Origin: Gemmata sp.
GTDB lineage: Bacteria > Planctomycetota > Planctomycetia > Gemmatales > Gemmataceae
NCBI GenBank assembly: GCA_025055115.1
Contig: JANWYJ010000039.1
Coordinates: forward strand, 1 to 64,000
Direction: 5' to 3'
Length of the DNA stretch: 64,000 nucleotides
In this document: positions 34,435-46,211 of the stretch, in pieces
Numbering within the stretch: the stretch's first letter is position 1
How the letters are laid out: each line of letters opens with the position of its first letter
Program-made: the position numbers and the translations under genes
The notes under the pieces: model-generated
Told to the model about the DNA's origin: nothing
Database searches by the model: none
What the model saw: the letters and a program-made list of their open reading frames with translations, nothing else

Positions 34435-36480
34435 TCAACCTAGGACGTTGCGGCCTGTCATGGTCGGGGGCGTCGGTAGGCCGTAGAGTGCCAGGATTGA
34501 GGGCGCGATATCGACCAGGCTGGGGTTGTCACTGCGGATTGGTTGATTGCACCAGAGGACCCCGGGCACTTCGAGTGCATCTGCGCAGTGGTCGGCGCTC
34601 CACGCTTCGAGATTGGGCGAAATGGCATCGGCTTCGAGATCACCTAAGCAGGTGGCCCACGAAGCCCGAAAACCGCGATGGTAGCCGATGATCAGATCGG
34701 GAGCCAGGGCCATCGCCTCGCCGCGATAGACCTCGGAAGCGCGATAGACGTTACGGATTACGGGTTGGTCGCCCCAGCGTACCCGCAGCAAGCCTTGAGT
34801 GAGGGCTTCGATCAGCTCCTCGGCTTCGGCCCCCGGTTCGACGATGCCTTCGCGCTCGCGGCCCTTCAAGTTCAGATACAAGCCGTTGATACCCAGACCA
34901 TAGGCTTTCGTCCGCGACCAATCCATGATCTCCGACAGGATCGACGGGCATTCCACCGGGTTGAGATAGCCAAAATCACGCAGCCATGAATTGAGATTGA
35001 ATTGCCAACCGAAATTCGCAAAGCCGTGATCGCTCATCACGATGATCGTAGCCACACTGCCGTAGCGGTCGATGATGTCGCCGATGACACGATCGAGTTG
35101 TTGGTACAATCGTTTGATGTGGTTGAAGTAAAATGCAGCTTCTTCCGGCGACCGCGACGGATGGGGTTCGTGGTCGCTCCACCAGAACATATGAGACTGC
35201 AAATCACTACTGGAGAAGTAAAAGAACAACAATCCATCGTCGTAGTTCTGGATGGCGTATTCGAGCAAGCGGAAGCGCTCTTCGAGAACGAGGGTAGCTT
35301 GTTGGATGAATTCTTGATCGTTGAAGATTTTGTTGGTGCGGGCTTTGTGGTCTTCCTGAAATCCGGTCGTGTAGAACGGCCCGATTTTCCTTGCCACGTC
35401 GGTGACAAACGACGACGGTTCGGAAATTGACACCGCTGGAGCACGCGGGTCGATATTGATGGGGCTGACGTACAAGCGAAAGTTCGGCGCGACCTCCTGC
35501 AGGTAGAAGCGGGCGATACCGCGAACGGATCGGCCGGGTAAAAACCACGGCGTGCGCAGTTCAAACGTCAGATCGACCCAGCGGCTCCATTGCCCCGCTT
35601 TCAACACGATCCGCTTCTGCCCCATCTCAATGACCGCGGCATTGGCAGCAGTGTCGCGGTGAATGGTAAGTTCGACCAGCGTTGATTCCGGTTTCCGCAG
35701 CAAGTTGTTTTCTGGCCCGAGCAACTTGATCTGCGCAGTATCATTGACGAATCTGAGGGGAAAACGCTTGCCCCCCCCCTCGTGGACCGGCTCGGGCGGA
35801 TTGTCTTCGGCGAAATATTGGTACGTCCCATAGCTGCCAAGAACATCGGGTGTGCCCATGCCGCAGATACAGCGGTGGTGTCCACATTTCGACGGTGATG
35901 GCGGATAGTTCGACGGCAAGTCGTAAAACGTGGATGGTACACCAGCTTCGTCCAGATAGTCCCAAAATGGTATCCCCTGGCGACGAAGTTCCGTTCTGGG
36001 CGGCTGATGGCGAAAGGGCCAAAAATCGAGCGGTATCTTAAACTCCCCCACTTCCCAACCACCTTCGCCAGCGACCGTTTCCGCGGCGGAGAAAAACGGC
36101 GCTTGAGGCTTTTCGGGATGACGGTGAATGAAGTCGAAGATGCCGTGGGAACCCGGGCCAGCTCCATTGATAAAGTTGGCCCATGCCACGGGGCTTTGCG
36201 GCGGAATGCTCGTTCCCAACGGGCGAAAACCGCCGGCCGCGCGCATTTTCGCCAAGTACGGTAGCTGACCGTCGTTCATCATCTGTTCCGACAACCGTGG
36301 GTCCATGCCGTCGATGCCGATGATGATGACTTTCTTACCGGCAGCCCGCGACACGCGGTTGACACTGCCCAAGTAGAGGCCCGCCCCGGCAGCTCCGGCG
36401 ACACTCACCCCCGCGCCGATCGCGACGGTACGTTTCAAGAAGCTCCGTCGCGACAGTGTTTTGTTGTTCAATTCCGCCAT
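34435..36480 (-). CDS. Tat-exported alkaline-phosphatase-superfamily protein (type I phosphodiesterase-like)
   Basis: 681 residues. A twin-arginine signal SRRSFLKRTVAIGAG leads, followed by a hydrophobic stretch. The catalytic domain begins VIIIGIDGMDPRL (first metal Asp) and contains PPQSPVAWANF with the probable Ser nucleophile, VIVMSDHGFANF (Asp-His metal ligands) and SADHCADALEVPG (His). These mark the type I phosphodiesterase/nucleotide pyrophosphatase group of the alkaline phosphatase superfamily. A central beta domain (about 250-350) is inserted. The substrate is unknown; phosphodiesters or sulfate esters fit the superfamily. A paralogue lies 53 bases upstream. Confidence 0.88.
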   Translation of the reverse strand: MAELNNKTLSRRSFLKRTVAIGAGVSVAGAAGAGLYLGSVNRVSRAAGKKVIIIGIDGMDPRLSEQMMNDGQLPYLAKMRAAGGFRPLGTSIPPQSPVAWANFINGAGPGSHGIFDFIHRHPEKPQAPFFSAAETVAGEGGWEVGEFKIPLDFWPFRHQPPRTELRRQGIPFWDYLDEAGVPSTFYDLPSNYPPSPSKCGHHRCICGMGTPDVLGSYGTYQYFAEDNPPEPVHEGGGKRFPLRFVNDTAQIKLLGPENNLLRKPESTLVELTIHRDTAANAAVIEMGQKRIVLKAGQWSRWVDLTFELRTPWFLPGRSVRGIARFYLQEVAPNFRLYVSPINIDPRAPAVSISEPSSFVTDVARKIGPFYTTGFQEDHKARTNKIFNDQEFIQQATLVLEERFRLLEYAIQNYDDGLLFFYFSSSDLQSHMFWWSDHEPHPSRSPEEAAFYFNHIKRLYQQLDRVIGDIIDRYGSVATIIVMSDHGFANFGWQFNLNSWLRDFGYLNPVECPSILSEIMDWSRTKAYGLGINGLYLNLKGREREGIVEPGAEAEELIEALTQGLLRVRWGDQPVIRNVYRASEVYRGEAMALAPDLIIGYHRGFRASWATCLGDLEADAISPNLEAWSADHCADALEVPGVLWCNQPIRSDNPSLVDIAPSILALYGLPTPPTMTGRNVLG

Positions 36481-36533
36481 GATTTCACGTTCTCAACGCC
36501 TAGCCTAGAATGCATAACCCTCTTGTCACACCC

Positions 36534-38651
36534 TCAACTGGTGGGAGAAACCACCGCAGGTGTACCCACTTCCAGAACGCGGCCATCCATATAGTCGGGA
36601 GCGGGGACACCAAAGACATTCAGAATGGTGGGTGCAATATCTAACAGCCGCGGGTTCTCCTCCCGGATCGGTTGGTTGCAAAAGAGAATGCCCGGCACCA
36701 CCGAAGGATCAACACAGTGATCGCCACTCCAGGCTTTGGTGTTGTTGTGGAAAACCGCGGTGGTTGTACGGCCCACGGCGGCATCCCACGACACCCGGTA
36801 GCCACTTTCATAACCCAGGATCAGATCGGGTGCCTGACGAACGTAACCGCCGCGATAGGCTTTCTGCGCCTGATAGATGCGGCGAAAGACGCGTTGGCCG
36901 TTGCTGGGATCGGTCAGTGTGGCCAGTTTCTCGGCCAACTCAGCGCGGAGTTGATCCGCTTCGCCACCCTCCGCCACGATACCCTGAGCAAATCTGTTCT
37001 GAAGATTGATGAAGATGCCGGTCAGCCCGAGGGCAAAGGCTCGTGTGCGCGACCAATCCACACCGGCCAAGTAATCTTCGTTGCGCCGAGCGTCATCCAC
37101 TACGAGATAACCGTTTTCTTCCAACCAGCGGTTCAGATCAACGCCCCGGCGAAACGTGGTGAAGCCATGATCCGACAGGACCATAAGCAGTGTATCGGAG
37201 CCGTCGCAGCGAGCCATCGTACGGCCCACCAGAGCATCCATCCGCCGGTACAGGTCCTCGATCGCCGCGGCGTGGTCCGGGGGAACATCCGCCGGTCGAG
37301 CGGGATGCTGTGCGTCGTGGTAACGCCAGAACATGTGCTGCAGGCGGTCGCTACCGTCGAACACGCATACACACAATCCATGCGAAACCTTCTCCAAAGC
37401 ATCGAAGAACATCTCTTCCCGTTCACGATCGGTATCCAGGCACTGCTGCCGGAAATGATCATCGGTCAGAACTTGTTCGTTCAACCCCCAGGTATCTTCA
37501 GCCAAACCGAGCGTGGCGTAGGAACCTTGTTTGCTGGCCAGATAAACTGGATACACCGCGGGGTAGCCAATCGGCAAAGCGGGCTTCTCCGGATCGATAT
37601 GAACCGGTGTGGCGTACAACTCAAAGTCCGGTTGTGTCGCTAATAGCAGGAAACGACAAACACCGTGGACTCTCACACGCGGAAATGTCCGAAAGCACAC
37701 GGGCACCCATGATGTGTAGTGCCCCACGCGGAGTTCGTAGGTCGCTCCGTCGATGTGTAATTCGGCTCGGTTGTTGTCGTGAAGGAAAACGGTGAAGGGA
37801 ACTTTCAGCGGGCCGCGATCAGACCGCAGGGGGTGATCGGGGCCAACCAATTCCCCCCGCACAACGTTGCCATGCCGCTTGACTATTTGGACCTCACCAC
37901 CGGTTGTGGTTTCCCCGTGGTGCGGCCGAGTGGTGAACAACGAGAAGGTGCCCTGGCTACCGCGGATGTCGGGTACGCACATGGCCGACAACTGCACGCC
38001 ATGGAGTTTCTCCGCAGGAAAGCTGATCGGAACCCGCAGAACACAATTGAAGATACCGTAATGGCTCAACACGGCCCAAAATGGTTGACTTTTGCGAAGC
38101 AACCGGACCTCCGGTGGACCGAGCGGAACGCGCAACGGACCGAGTCGAATAGCTCGCCGTGGTGGCCGGACTTCCACCGAGCTGAGCTTCGGCTGATAAG
38201 TTCGCTCGTCGGGCACCAGAAAGTCGAAAATATTGTGTTTGCCGGGATTGGTCCCGGTCTGAAAGGTGGACCAGGCCACAGGCGAGATCGGAGGCAAGGT
38301 ACTGCCCAAGGGCCGGAAGCAACCCTGTTGTTGCAGCTTGGCCAGATGGGGCAGTTTCCCCTCCTGCAGCCAGCGGACGGTCAAGCCGTAGTCAAGTCCG
38401 TCGAGGCCCAGAATCACCACCCGCTGGAAACGCGGTCGTTGTGGCGGCCGTTTGCGGAAAGCCAGCCGCCACAGCCACCGGATGGGCCATGAAAGGGCCA
38501 TCGCCACAGCCGAAAAGACCGCAGCGAACATGACCAGAAACGAGCCGCCCACGGCAAATCCAGCCCCTGGGCCGATGTAGGCCCAAGCCGATTCCGCCGT
38601 AAGCACCAGGCCCAGGCCCGTCAGCAGCCACCAGCGTACCAACGAATTCAT
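36534..38651 (-). CDS. membrane-anchored alkaline-phosphatase-superfamily protein (paralogue)
   Basis: 705 residues. Two N-terminal hydrophobic segments (about 6-24 and 32-60) anchor it, instead of the Tat signal of its neighbour. The catalytic part begins VVILGLDGLDYGL, with PPISPVAWSTF, MVLSDHGFTTF and SGDHCVDPSVVPG, equivalent to the motifs in the 34435 gene. The shared central beta domain and NPGKHNIFDFL show that the two are paralogues of one recent family. They probably act on the same outward-facing pathway with different anchoring. The next upstream gene is the ASST-like protein, 37 bases away. Confidence 0.87.
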   Translation of the reverse strand: MNSLVRWWLLTGLGLVLTAESAWAYIGPGAGFAVGGSFLVMFAAVFSAVAMALSWPIRWLWRLAFRKRPPQRPRFQRVVILGLDGLDYGLTVRWLQEGKLPHLAKLQQQGCFRPLGSTLPPISPVAWSTFQTGTNPGKHNIFDFLVPDERTYQPKLSSVEVRPPRRAIRLGPLRVPLGPPEVRLLRKSQPFWAVLSHYGIFNCVLRVPISFPAEKLHGVQLSAMCVPDIRGSQGTFSLFTTRPHHGETTTGGEVQIVKRHGNVVRGELVGPDHPLRSDRGPLKVPFTVFLHDNNRAELHIDGATYELRVGHYTSWVPVCFRTFPRVRVHGVCRFLLLATQPDFELYATPVHIDPEKPALPIGYPAVYPVYLASKQGSYATLGLAEDTWGLNEQVLTDDHFRQQCLDTDREREEMFFDALEKVSHGLCVCVFDGSDRLQHMFWRYHDAQHPARPADVPPDHAAAIEDLYRRMDALVGRTMARCDGSDTLLMVLSDHGFTTFRRGVDLNRWLEENGYLVVDDARRNEDYLAGVDWSRTRAFALGLTGIFINLQNRFAQGIVAEGGEADQLRAELAEKLATLTDPSNGQRVFRRIYQAQKAYRGGYVRQAPDLILGYESGYRVSWDAAVGRTTTAVFHNNTKAWSGDHCVDPSVVPGILFCNQPIREENPRLLDIAPTILNVFGVPAPDYMDGRVLEVGTPAVVSPTS

Positions 38652-38688
38652 CGGCTACCTTTCGGCATTACGGAGCCAACGAGGGGAT

Positions 38689-40431
38689 TCAGTTGGCTCC
38701 GATCAGTTCTTCGATTCTTTTCCCAGGTCGGAGGTTTTTGCCCACAAACGCCGGGTAATCTTCGGCATAGCGATACGCGCGGAAGAGTCCGCCGGCGCCT
38801 CCGCCCCCAAAGCCTCCTCCGCCACCGGGTCGGCGTTGGCGCAGGTCCTTGACCTGTTGGAGTTGTTCGGGGGTCAGAAGCTTTTCGAGTTGGGCGTTGA
38901 TCTCTTGTTGTAAGGCTTCCAGCTGCTTCTTTTGCTCCGAGGTCAGTTGCAGTTGGTCTTGGACAAATGGTGGCAGAAGTTCGCCCGGCGGAGGGCCGAA
39001 GAAACCAAAACCACCGCCACCACCGAAGTTGAAGCGGTTGGGGTTGACGAACCGCCATACGGTCTGGCCTTGAGGGGTGACTTCAAACACCGTACTGTTG
39101 GTCCCCGAGCAGATCAGGGTATTGCCATTGGGCAGGCGGTGCGCCCCGGAGATGACCATAGCGAAGAAATCGCTTTTGCGTTCGGCCGTGTAGCTCCATC
39201 GGGGTTTATCTGGGCCGAAGGGTAGTCCGGGTTTGCGAATGTATCCGCCACCGGCATCTCGAGGCAGTTCAATTTCATCCACTGAGGAATACATGCCCCC
39301 CGGCCGGCCGCTGCCATTGTTGAAGATCAGGACGTTGCCCGCGCCCGGGTAGCCTTTGGGAATCCAGTGGGCATCGTGCTGACCAAAGAGGCGCTGGTCG
39401 GCGTTGGTGCCGTGGCGATAGGCTTTCGGGTTACCCCAACGGTACAAGAGGTCGCCACCTTTGCCGTATTTGCCTCCCGTACTGCCCGCGGCTTCTTGTG
39501 TCGTGGTGCTATGGTCGATGATCCAGATTTCGTTGAACGAATGGACACTCAACATGATCTGGTCGAGTTCCGGATTGTAGGTGATGCTGTTGGAATGCAT
39601 CCAATCCGGGGCGATCCCAGCGAAGGGGCCTTTGGGCGCAGGTCCGCCGCCGACGTAACCGAGGTCCTTGAGTTTGTCGAGGTCGTCCTTCTTAGCCATC
39701 ATCGCGGCCATCATGCCGGAGCCGAAGTTGATGTCGATCCGTTCGGGTTTGGCCGCAACATTCCCGTAGTTGGCTTTCGTCTTGTCGTAGTCTTGAATGA
39801 GGTGATCCCACGCATGCCATTCCCAAACAATTTCGCCGGTTTTCTTGCCTGTGGGTTTGACTTCGATGATAGCATCGGCCAGGAAGTCGCCCCGAATGGT
39901 ATCCGGGCGTCGTCCGGCGGCGATCGCTTCCTCTTTCGTTTTCTTGTCCCAGACAATCATCAGGACGTTGCCATTGGGCATTTTGTGGATGTCGTGGTGC
40001 TGCTGTGATTTCGGCGTTGCGTAGGTGAAATCCCACACGATCTCGCCATCCCAGTTGAATTCGAGAATCCGACCGCCAGCCGCAGCCCCGGGGATGGTGC
40101 CCTTCGGCCCCAAATGACCGGCGCGGAGAAGATGACCGTTCTCCAACAAGTAGGTGCTGGCACCAGGAATCACCCCGGTTTCCCACATTTTCACGACCCG
40201 ACCTTCCAGGTCGATCAGATACACCTTGGTCGAATTGAGCGGTGCGATCAGCGTATAACCCTTGCAGGCCCGCGGATCGTTGATGGACACTCCGGGTTTG
40301 GCAGGGGGGCCGAAGCCACCCCATTGAGCGGGCAGCCGTTGGGCCTCGGAACTTGCGAAAACAGCGACCAGACCGACCGCGAATATCCCACCGGACGTCA
40401 GCCGGCGGATGTTCCGAGTCAAGCGTGACAT
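38689..40431 (-). CDS. arylsulfotransferase (ASST)-like beta-propeller with Spy-like insert
   Basis: 580 residues from ATG 40431, with AGGAGA seven bases upstream; the ORF is open to 40659 but without signal. A signal peptide (GGIFAVGLVAVFASSEAQR) exports it. The body has the ASST-type propeller: repeated GxI/VVWDF, HHDIHKMPNGNVLMI, HSNSITYNPELDQIMLS and AHRLPNGNTLICSG. Near residues 455-495 lies LTSEQKKQLEALQQEINAQL-like helix material resembling LTxxQ chaperones (Spy/CpxP), followed by a Gly-rich stretch, then the last propeller blade. PAPS-independent ASSTs pass sulfate between phenols; whether this one is active is unknown. Confidence 0.8.
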   Translation of the reverse strand: MSRLTRNIRRLTSGGIFAVGLVAVFASSEAQRLPAQWGGFGPPAKPGVSINDPRACKGYTLIAPLNSTKVYLIDLEGRVVKMWETGVIPGASTYLLENGHLLRAGHLGPKGTIPGAAAGGRILEFNWDGEIVWDFTYATPKSQQHHDIHKMPNGNVLMIVWDKKTKEEAIAAGRRPDTIRGDFLADAIIEVKPTGKKTGEIVWEWHAWDHLIQDYDKTKANYGNVAAKPERIDINFGSGMMAAMMAKKDDLDKLKDLGYVGGGPAPKGPFAGIAPDWMHSNSITYNPELDQIMLSVHSFNEIWIIDHSTTTQEAAGSTGGKYGKGGDLLYRWGNPKAYRHGTNADQRLFGQHDAHWIPKGYPGAGNVLIFNNGSGRPGGMYSSVDEIELPRDAGGGYIRKPGLPFGPDKPRWSYTAERKSDFFAMVISGAHRLPNGNTLICSGTNSTVFEVTPQGQTVWRFVNPNRFNFGGGGGFGFFGPPPGELLPPFVQDQLQLTSEQKKQLEALQQEINAQLEKLLTPEQLQQVKDLRQRRPGGGGGFGGGGAGGLFRAYRYAEDYPAFVGKNLRPGKRIEELIGAN

Positions 40432-40968
40432 GACAGACTCTCCTGAGCAAAGTTGACGAAACCGCGTGGTTGGACAACACCACAACTCCGGGATTGCCCA
40501 TTCAAACGCCGGACATGGACCGTCGAAGACAACATGACCGCGGCCCCATTCACCCCATCGCCCCCAGCAATTGTGATGGCTCGCCACGTCCATGAACAAC
40601 CAGGCTGCCCCACACCAAGGCAGGGGGCAGTTGGTCTCGCGATCGATTGACAGCGTCACTAAACTAACGCGCCGGACATGAAAACCGGGTTAACGTGGGA
40701 GAAATCCATTCGCCATCCAGACGAAGCTGGATGTGACGAGAATCGTCAGGCCGTCGGGTGAAAGCCTTCACGAAGTATGTTTGCCCGGATCGCCGGCTTA
40801 GACTGGAGTGAGCTACGATCCATACAATTGGGCGACAGACTTCGAGAAGTATCTGGTGTGCAACGGCTGATGGGCGGTCCAACGGTTGGGCGGCAGACTT
40901 CGGGAAGGATCTAGTGTGCGACGGCTGATGGGCAGTCCATCGGTGCTGCGGGGAGTGGATCGATACTT
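40432..40968. other. gap between the ASST-like and TreS genes
   Basis: 537 bases, with the promoter region of the ASST-led unit at the left side. A 2 x 58-nt imperfect tandem repeat fills 40828-40943. A looser, shorter similarity to the repeat (TTCACGAAGTATG) occurs near 40769. No gene is supported. Confidence 0.55.
40828..40943. repeat. imperfect tandem repeat, 2 x 58 nt
   Basis: Copies at 40828-40885 and 40886-40943 match at 51 of 58 bases (shared cores CAGACTTCG and ACGGCTGATGGGC). This is the longest pair in the window. Confidence 0.92.
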
Positions 40969-44307
<3,339 letters not shown>

Positions 44308-44443
44308 CGCAGTATCCTACTTGGAATGAAAGGTTGACATCAAAAGTCGTTTTTCAAGCCACCGGGCCGCGGCCATCGCGGGTTCATCAGCGGACCGGAT
44401 CTTGGCCACCGATGGTGCTACTGTATTTTTGGTGGAGTTCCCC

Positions 44444-45943
44444 ATGTCCAGCCCCACGCCGATCGCTCGTTCCTCAGGAATCTTATTGCATCTGACAAGC
44501 CTGCCAGGGCCATTTGGGATTGGCGATTTAGGGCCGGGTGCCCGGCAGTGGCTGGATTCGTTGGCGGCCGCTCGGCAACGTTGGTGGCAAGTGTTACCCG
44601 TAGTGCCCACCGGCTATGGGGATTCTCCATATCAGTCCCCCTCCACCTTCGCCGGAAATCTCAATTTCCTCAGTCCTGAAGTTCTGGCTGCTGAGGGTTT
44701 GGTGTCGGCGACGGATGTAACGGCGTGCGAACTCCCCGCAGGACCGATCCACTATGCGGCGGTGATCGCCGCGAAAAAACAGCTTCTGGCTCTTGCCTAC
44801 GCTCGATTCCGGGCCGGCGCGGCAGCAGCACTTCGCGTGCCATTTCAGAGCTTTTGCGACCAAGAAGCCGCGTGGCTGAACGATTACGCCCTTTTCGTCG
44901 CCATTAAAGACCACATGGGCGGCCGGCCCTGGTGGCAGTGGCCTCAATCCCTCGCCCAGCGCGACCCGGACGCCCTTCGCACAATTCGCGAGAAACTGGC
45001 TGAAGCCATCGAAACCTACCGTTTTGGGCAGTTTCTTTTCTTTCGTCAATGGACCCAGCTCCGCGCCGAGGCCCATCAACGCGGCATTCGCTTGTTAGGC
45101 GATATTCCCATCTATGTGGCCGACGATTCCGCCGATGTTTGGGCACACCCAGAATTATTCCTGCTCGACGAAAACCGTCGCCCCCTTTTTGTGGCCGGAG
45201 TTCCGCCGGACTACTTCAGCCGCACCGGGCAACTGTGGGGTAACCCGGTCTACGATTGGAACGCGCACCGGCGCACGGTATACCGGTGGTGGGTGGCTCG
45301 CTTACAAGCCACACTCCGATGGGTCGATTTGGTCCGTATCGATCATTTTCGCGGAATCGAGGCCTATTGGGCGGTCCCGGCCGGCGATGCTACGGCGGAA
45401 AACGGCCGTTGGGTGCCCGGTCCGCGCGAAGAATTGCTCGAGGCCCTCCGTACAGCGCTGGGTCAGCTACCCGTCGTGGCCGAGGATTTGGGCTTCATCA
45501 CGCCCGAGGTGGACGAATTGCGCGAACGGTTCCATCTGCCCGGTATGCGGGTGTTACAGTTCGCTTTTGGTGGGGAGGTTGAGGCCCGGTTTCTCCCCCA
45601 CCGGTATTCCCGCAATTTGTTGGTCACCACGGGCACACACGACAATGACACCACCCGCGGTTGGTTCGAGAAGCTCACGGCGGAGGAGCGTGGGGCTTAT
45701 GAAGCCTATGTTCCCGAGGCCACCCGCGACCCGGTCTGGGCATTGATCCGCACGGGTTGGGCTTCGGTCGCCGATGTGGCTGTGGCTCCCCTCCAAGATG
45801 TTCTCGAACTGGGCAGTGAGGCCCGGTTGAACACCCCGGGCGTCGCTTCCGGCAATTGGGTCTGGCGGGCGAGCGAGGCCCAAATCACCGACCGTACCTG
45901 GATCGACCGGCTGGCAGAATATACTCAAGTCTATGAGAGATAA
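44444..45943 (+). CDS. malQ: 4-alpha-glucanotransferase
   Basis: 499 residues from ATG 44444, with GGTGGAG about seven bases upstream. GH77 amylomaltase moves glucan segments between maltodextrins. RSSGILLHLTSLPGPFGIGDLG is the canonical N-terminus, DLVRIDHFRG holds the nucleophile Asp, and AEDLGFITPEV the Glu. TTGTHDNDT carries the transition-state Asp. The start is about 140 bases from the divergent treS start, and the two enzymes act on connected maltooligosaccharide pools, so shared control is plausible. Confidence 0.96.
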   Translation: MSSPTPIARSSGILLHLTSLPGPFGIGDLGPGARQWLDSLAAARQRWWQVLPVVPTGYGDSPYQSPSTFAGNLNFLSPEVLAAEGLVSATDVTACELPAGPIHYAAVIAAKKQLLALAYARFRAGAAAALRVPFQSFCDQEAAWLNDYALFVAIKDHMGGRPWWQWPQSLAQRDPDALRTIREKLAEAIETYRFGQFLFFRQWTQLRAEAHQRGIRLLGDIPIYVADDSADVWAHPELFLLDENRRPLFVAGVPPDYFSRTGQLWGNPVYDWNAHRRTVYRWWVARLQATLRWVDLVRIDHFRGIEAYWAVPAGDATAENGRWVPGPREELLEALRTALGQLPVVAEDLGFITPEVDELRERFHLPGMRVLQFAFGGEVEARFLPHRYSRNLLVTTGTHDNDTTRGWFEKLTAEERGAYEAYVPEATRDPVWALIRTGWASVADVAVAPLQDVLELGSEARLNTPGVASGNWVWRASEAQITDRTWIDRLAEYTQVYER

Positions 45944-46043
45944 GACTTTACGGCAAATTATATCAAACCTGGTGAACCTAGCGGGCCTGGCTGGCCCATC
46001 AGGTCACAGCCCCGCGGACCACCGAAAAGCGGCACGACAAGTT

Positions 46044-46167
46044 AGGTCATCGTCGCTGATGGCAACGCCATCGCTGCGTGGGCAAAGCCCCGGGCGAATG
46101 ACGTGCCCCGACAAGGTCAGTCATCGTCACTGATGGCAGAAGGTCAGTCATCGTCACTGACGGCAGA
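46044..46167. repeat. three related copies: two tandem (27 nt period), one about 74 nt upstream
   Basis: Copies at 46113-46140 and 46140-46167 match at 27 of 28 bases (core GTCAGTCATCGTCACTGA). A diverged copy, TCATCGTCGCTGATGGCA, begins at 46047, 74 nt before the matching point in the second. They fill the space between malQ and the end of the RND gene. Confidence 0.85.
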
Positions 46168-46211
46168 GTATGGAGCGACCATTGCTGCCACTGTCCTCAC
46201 GGAGTGAGGGA

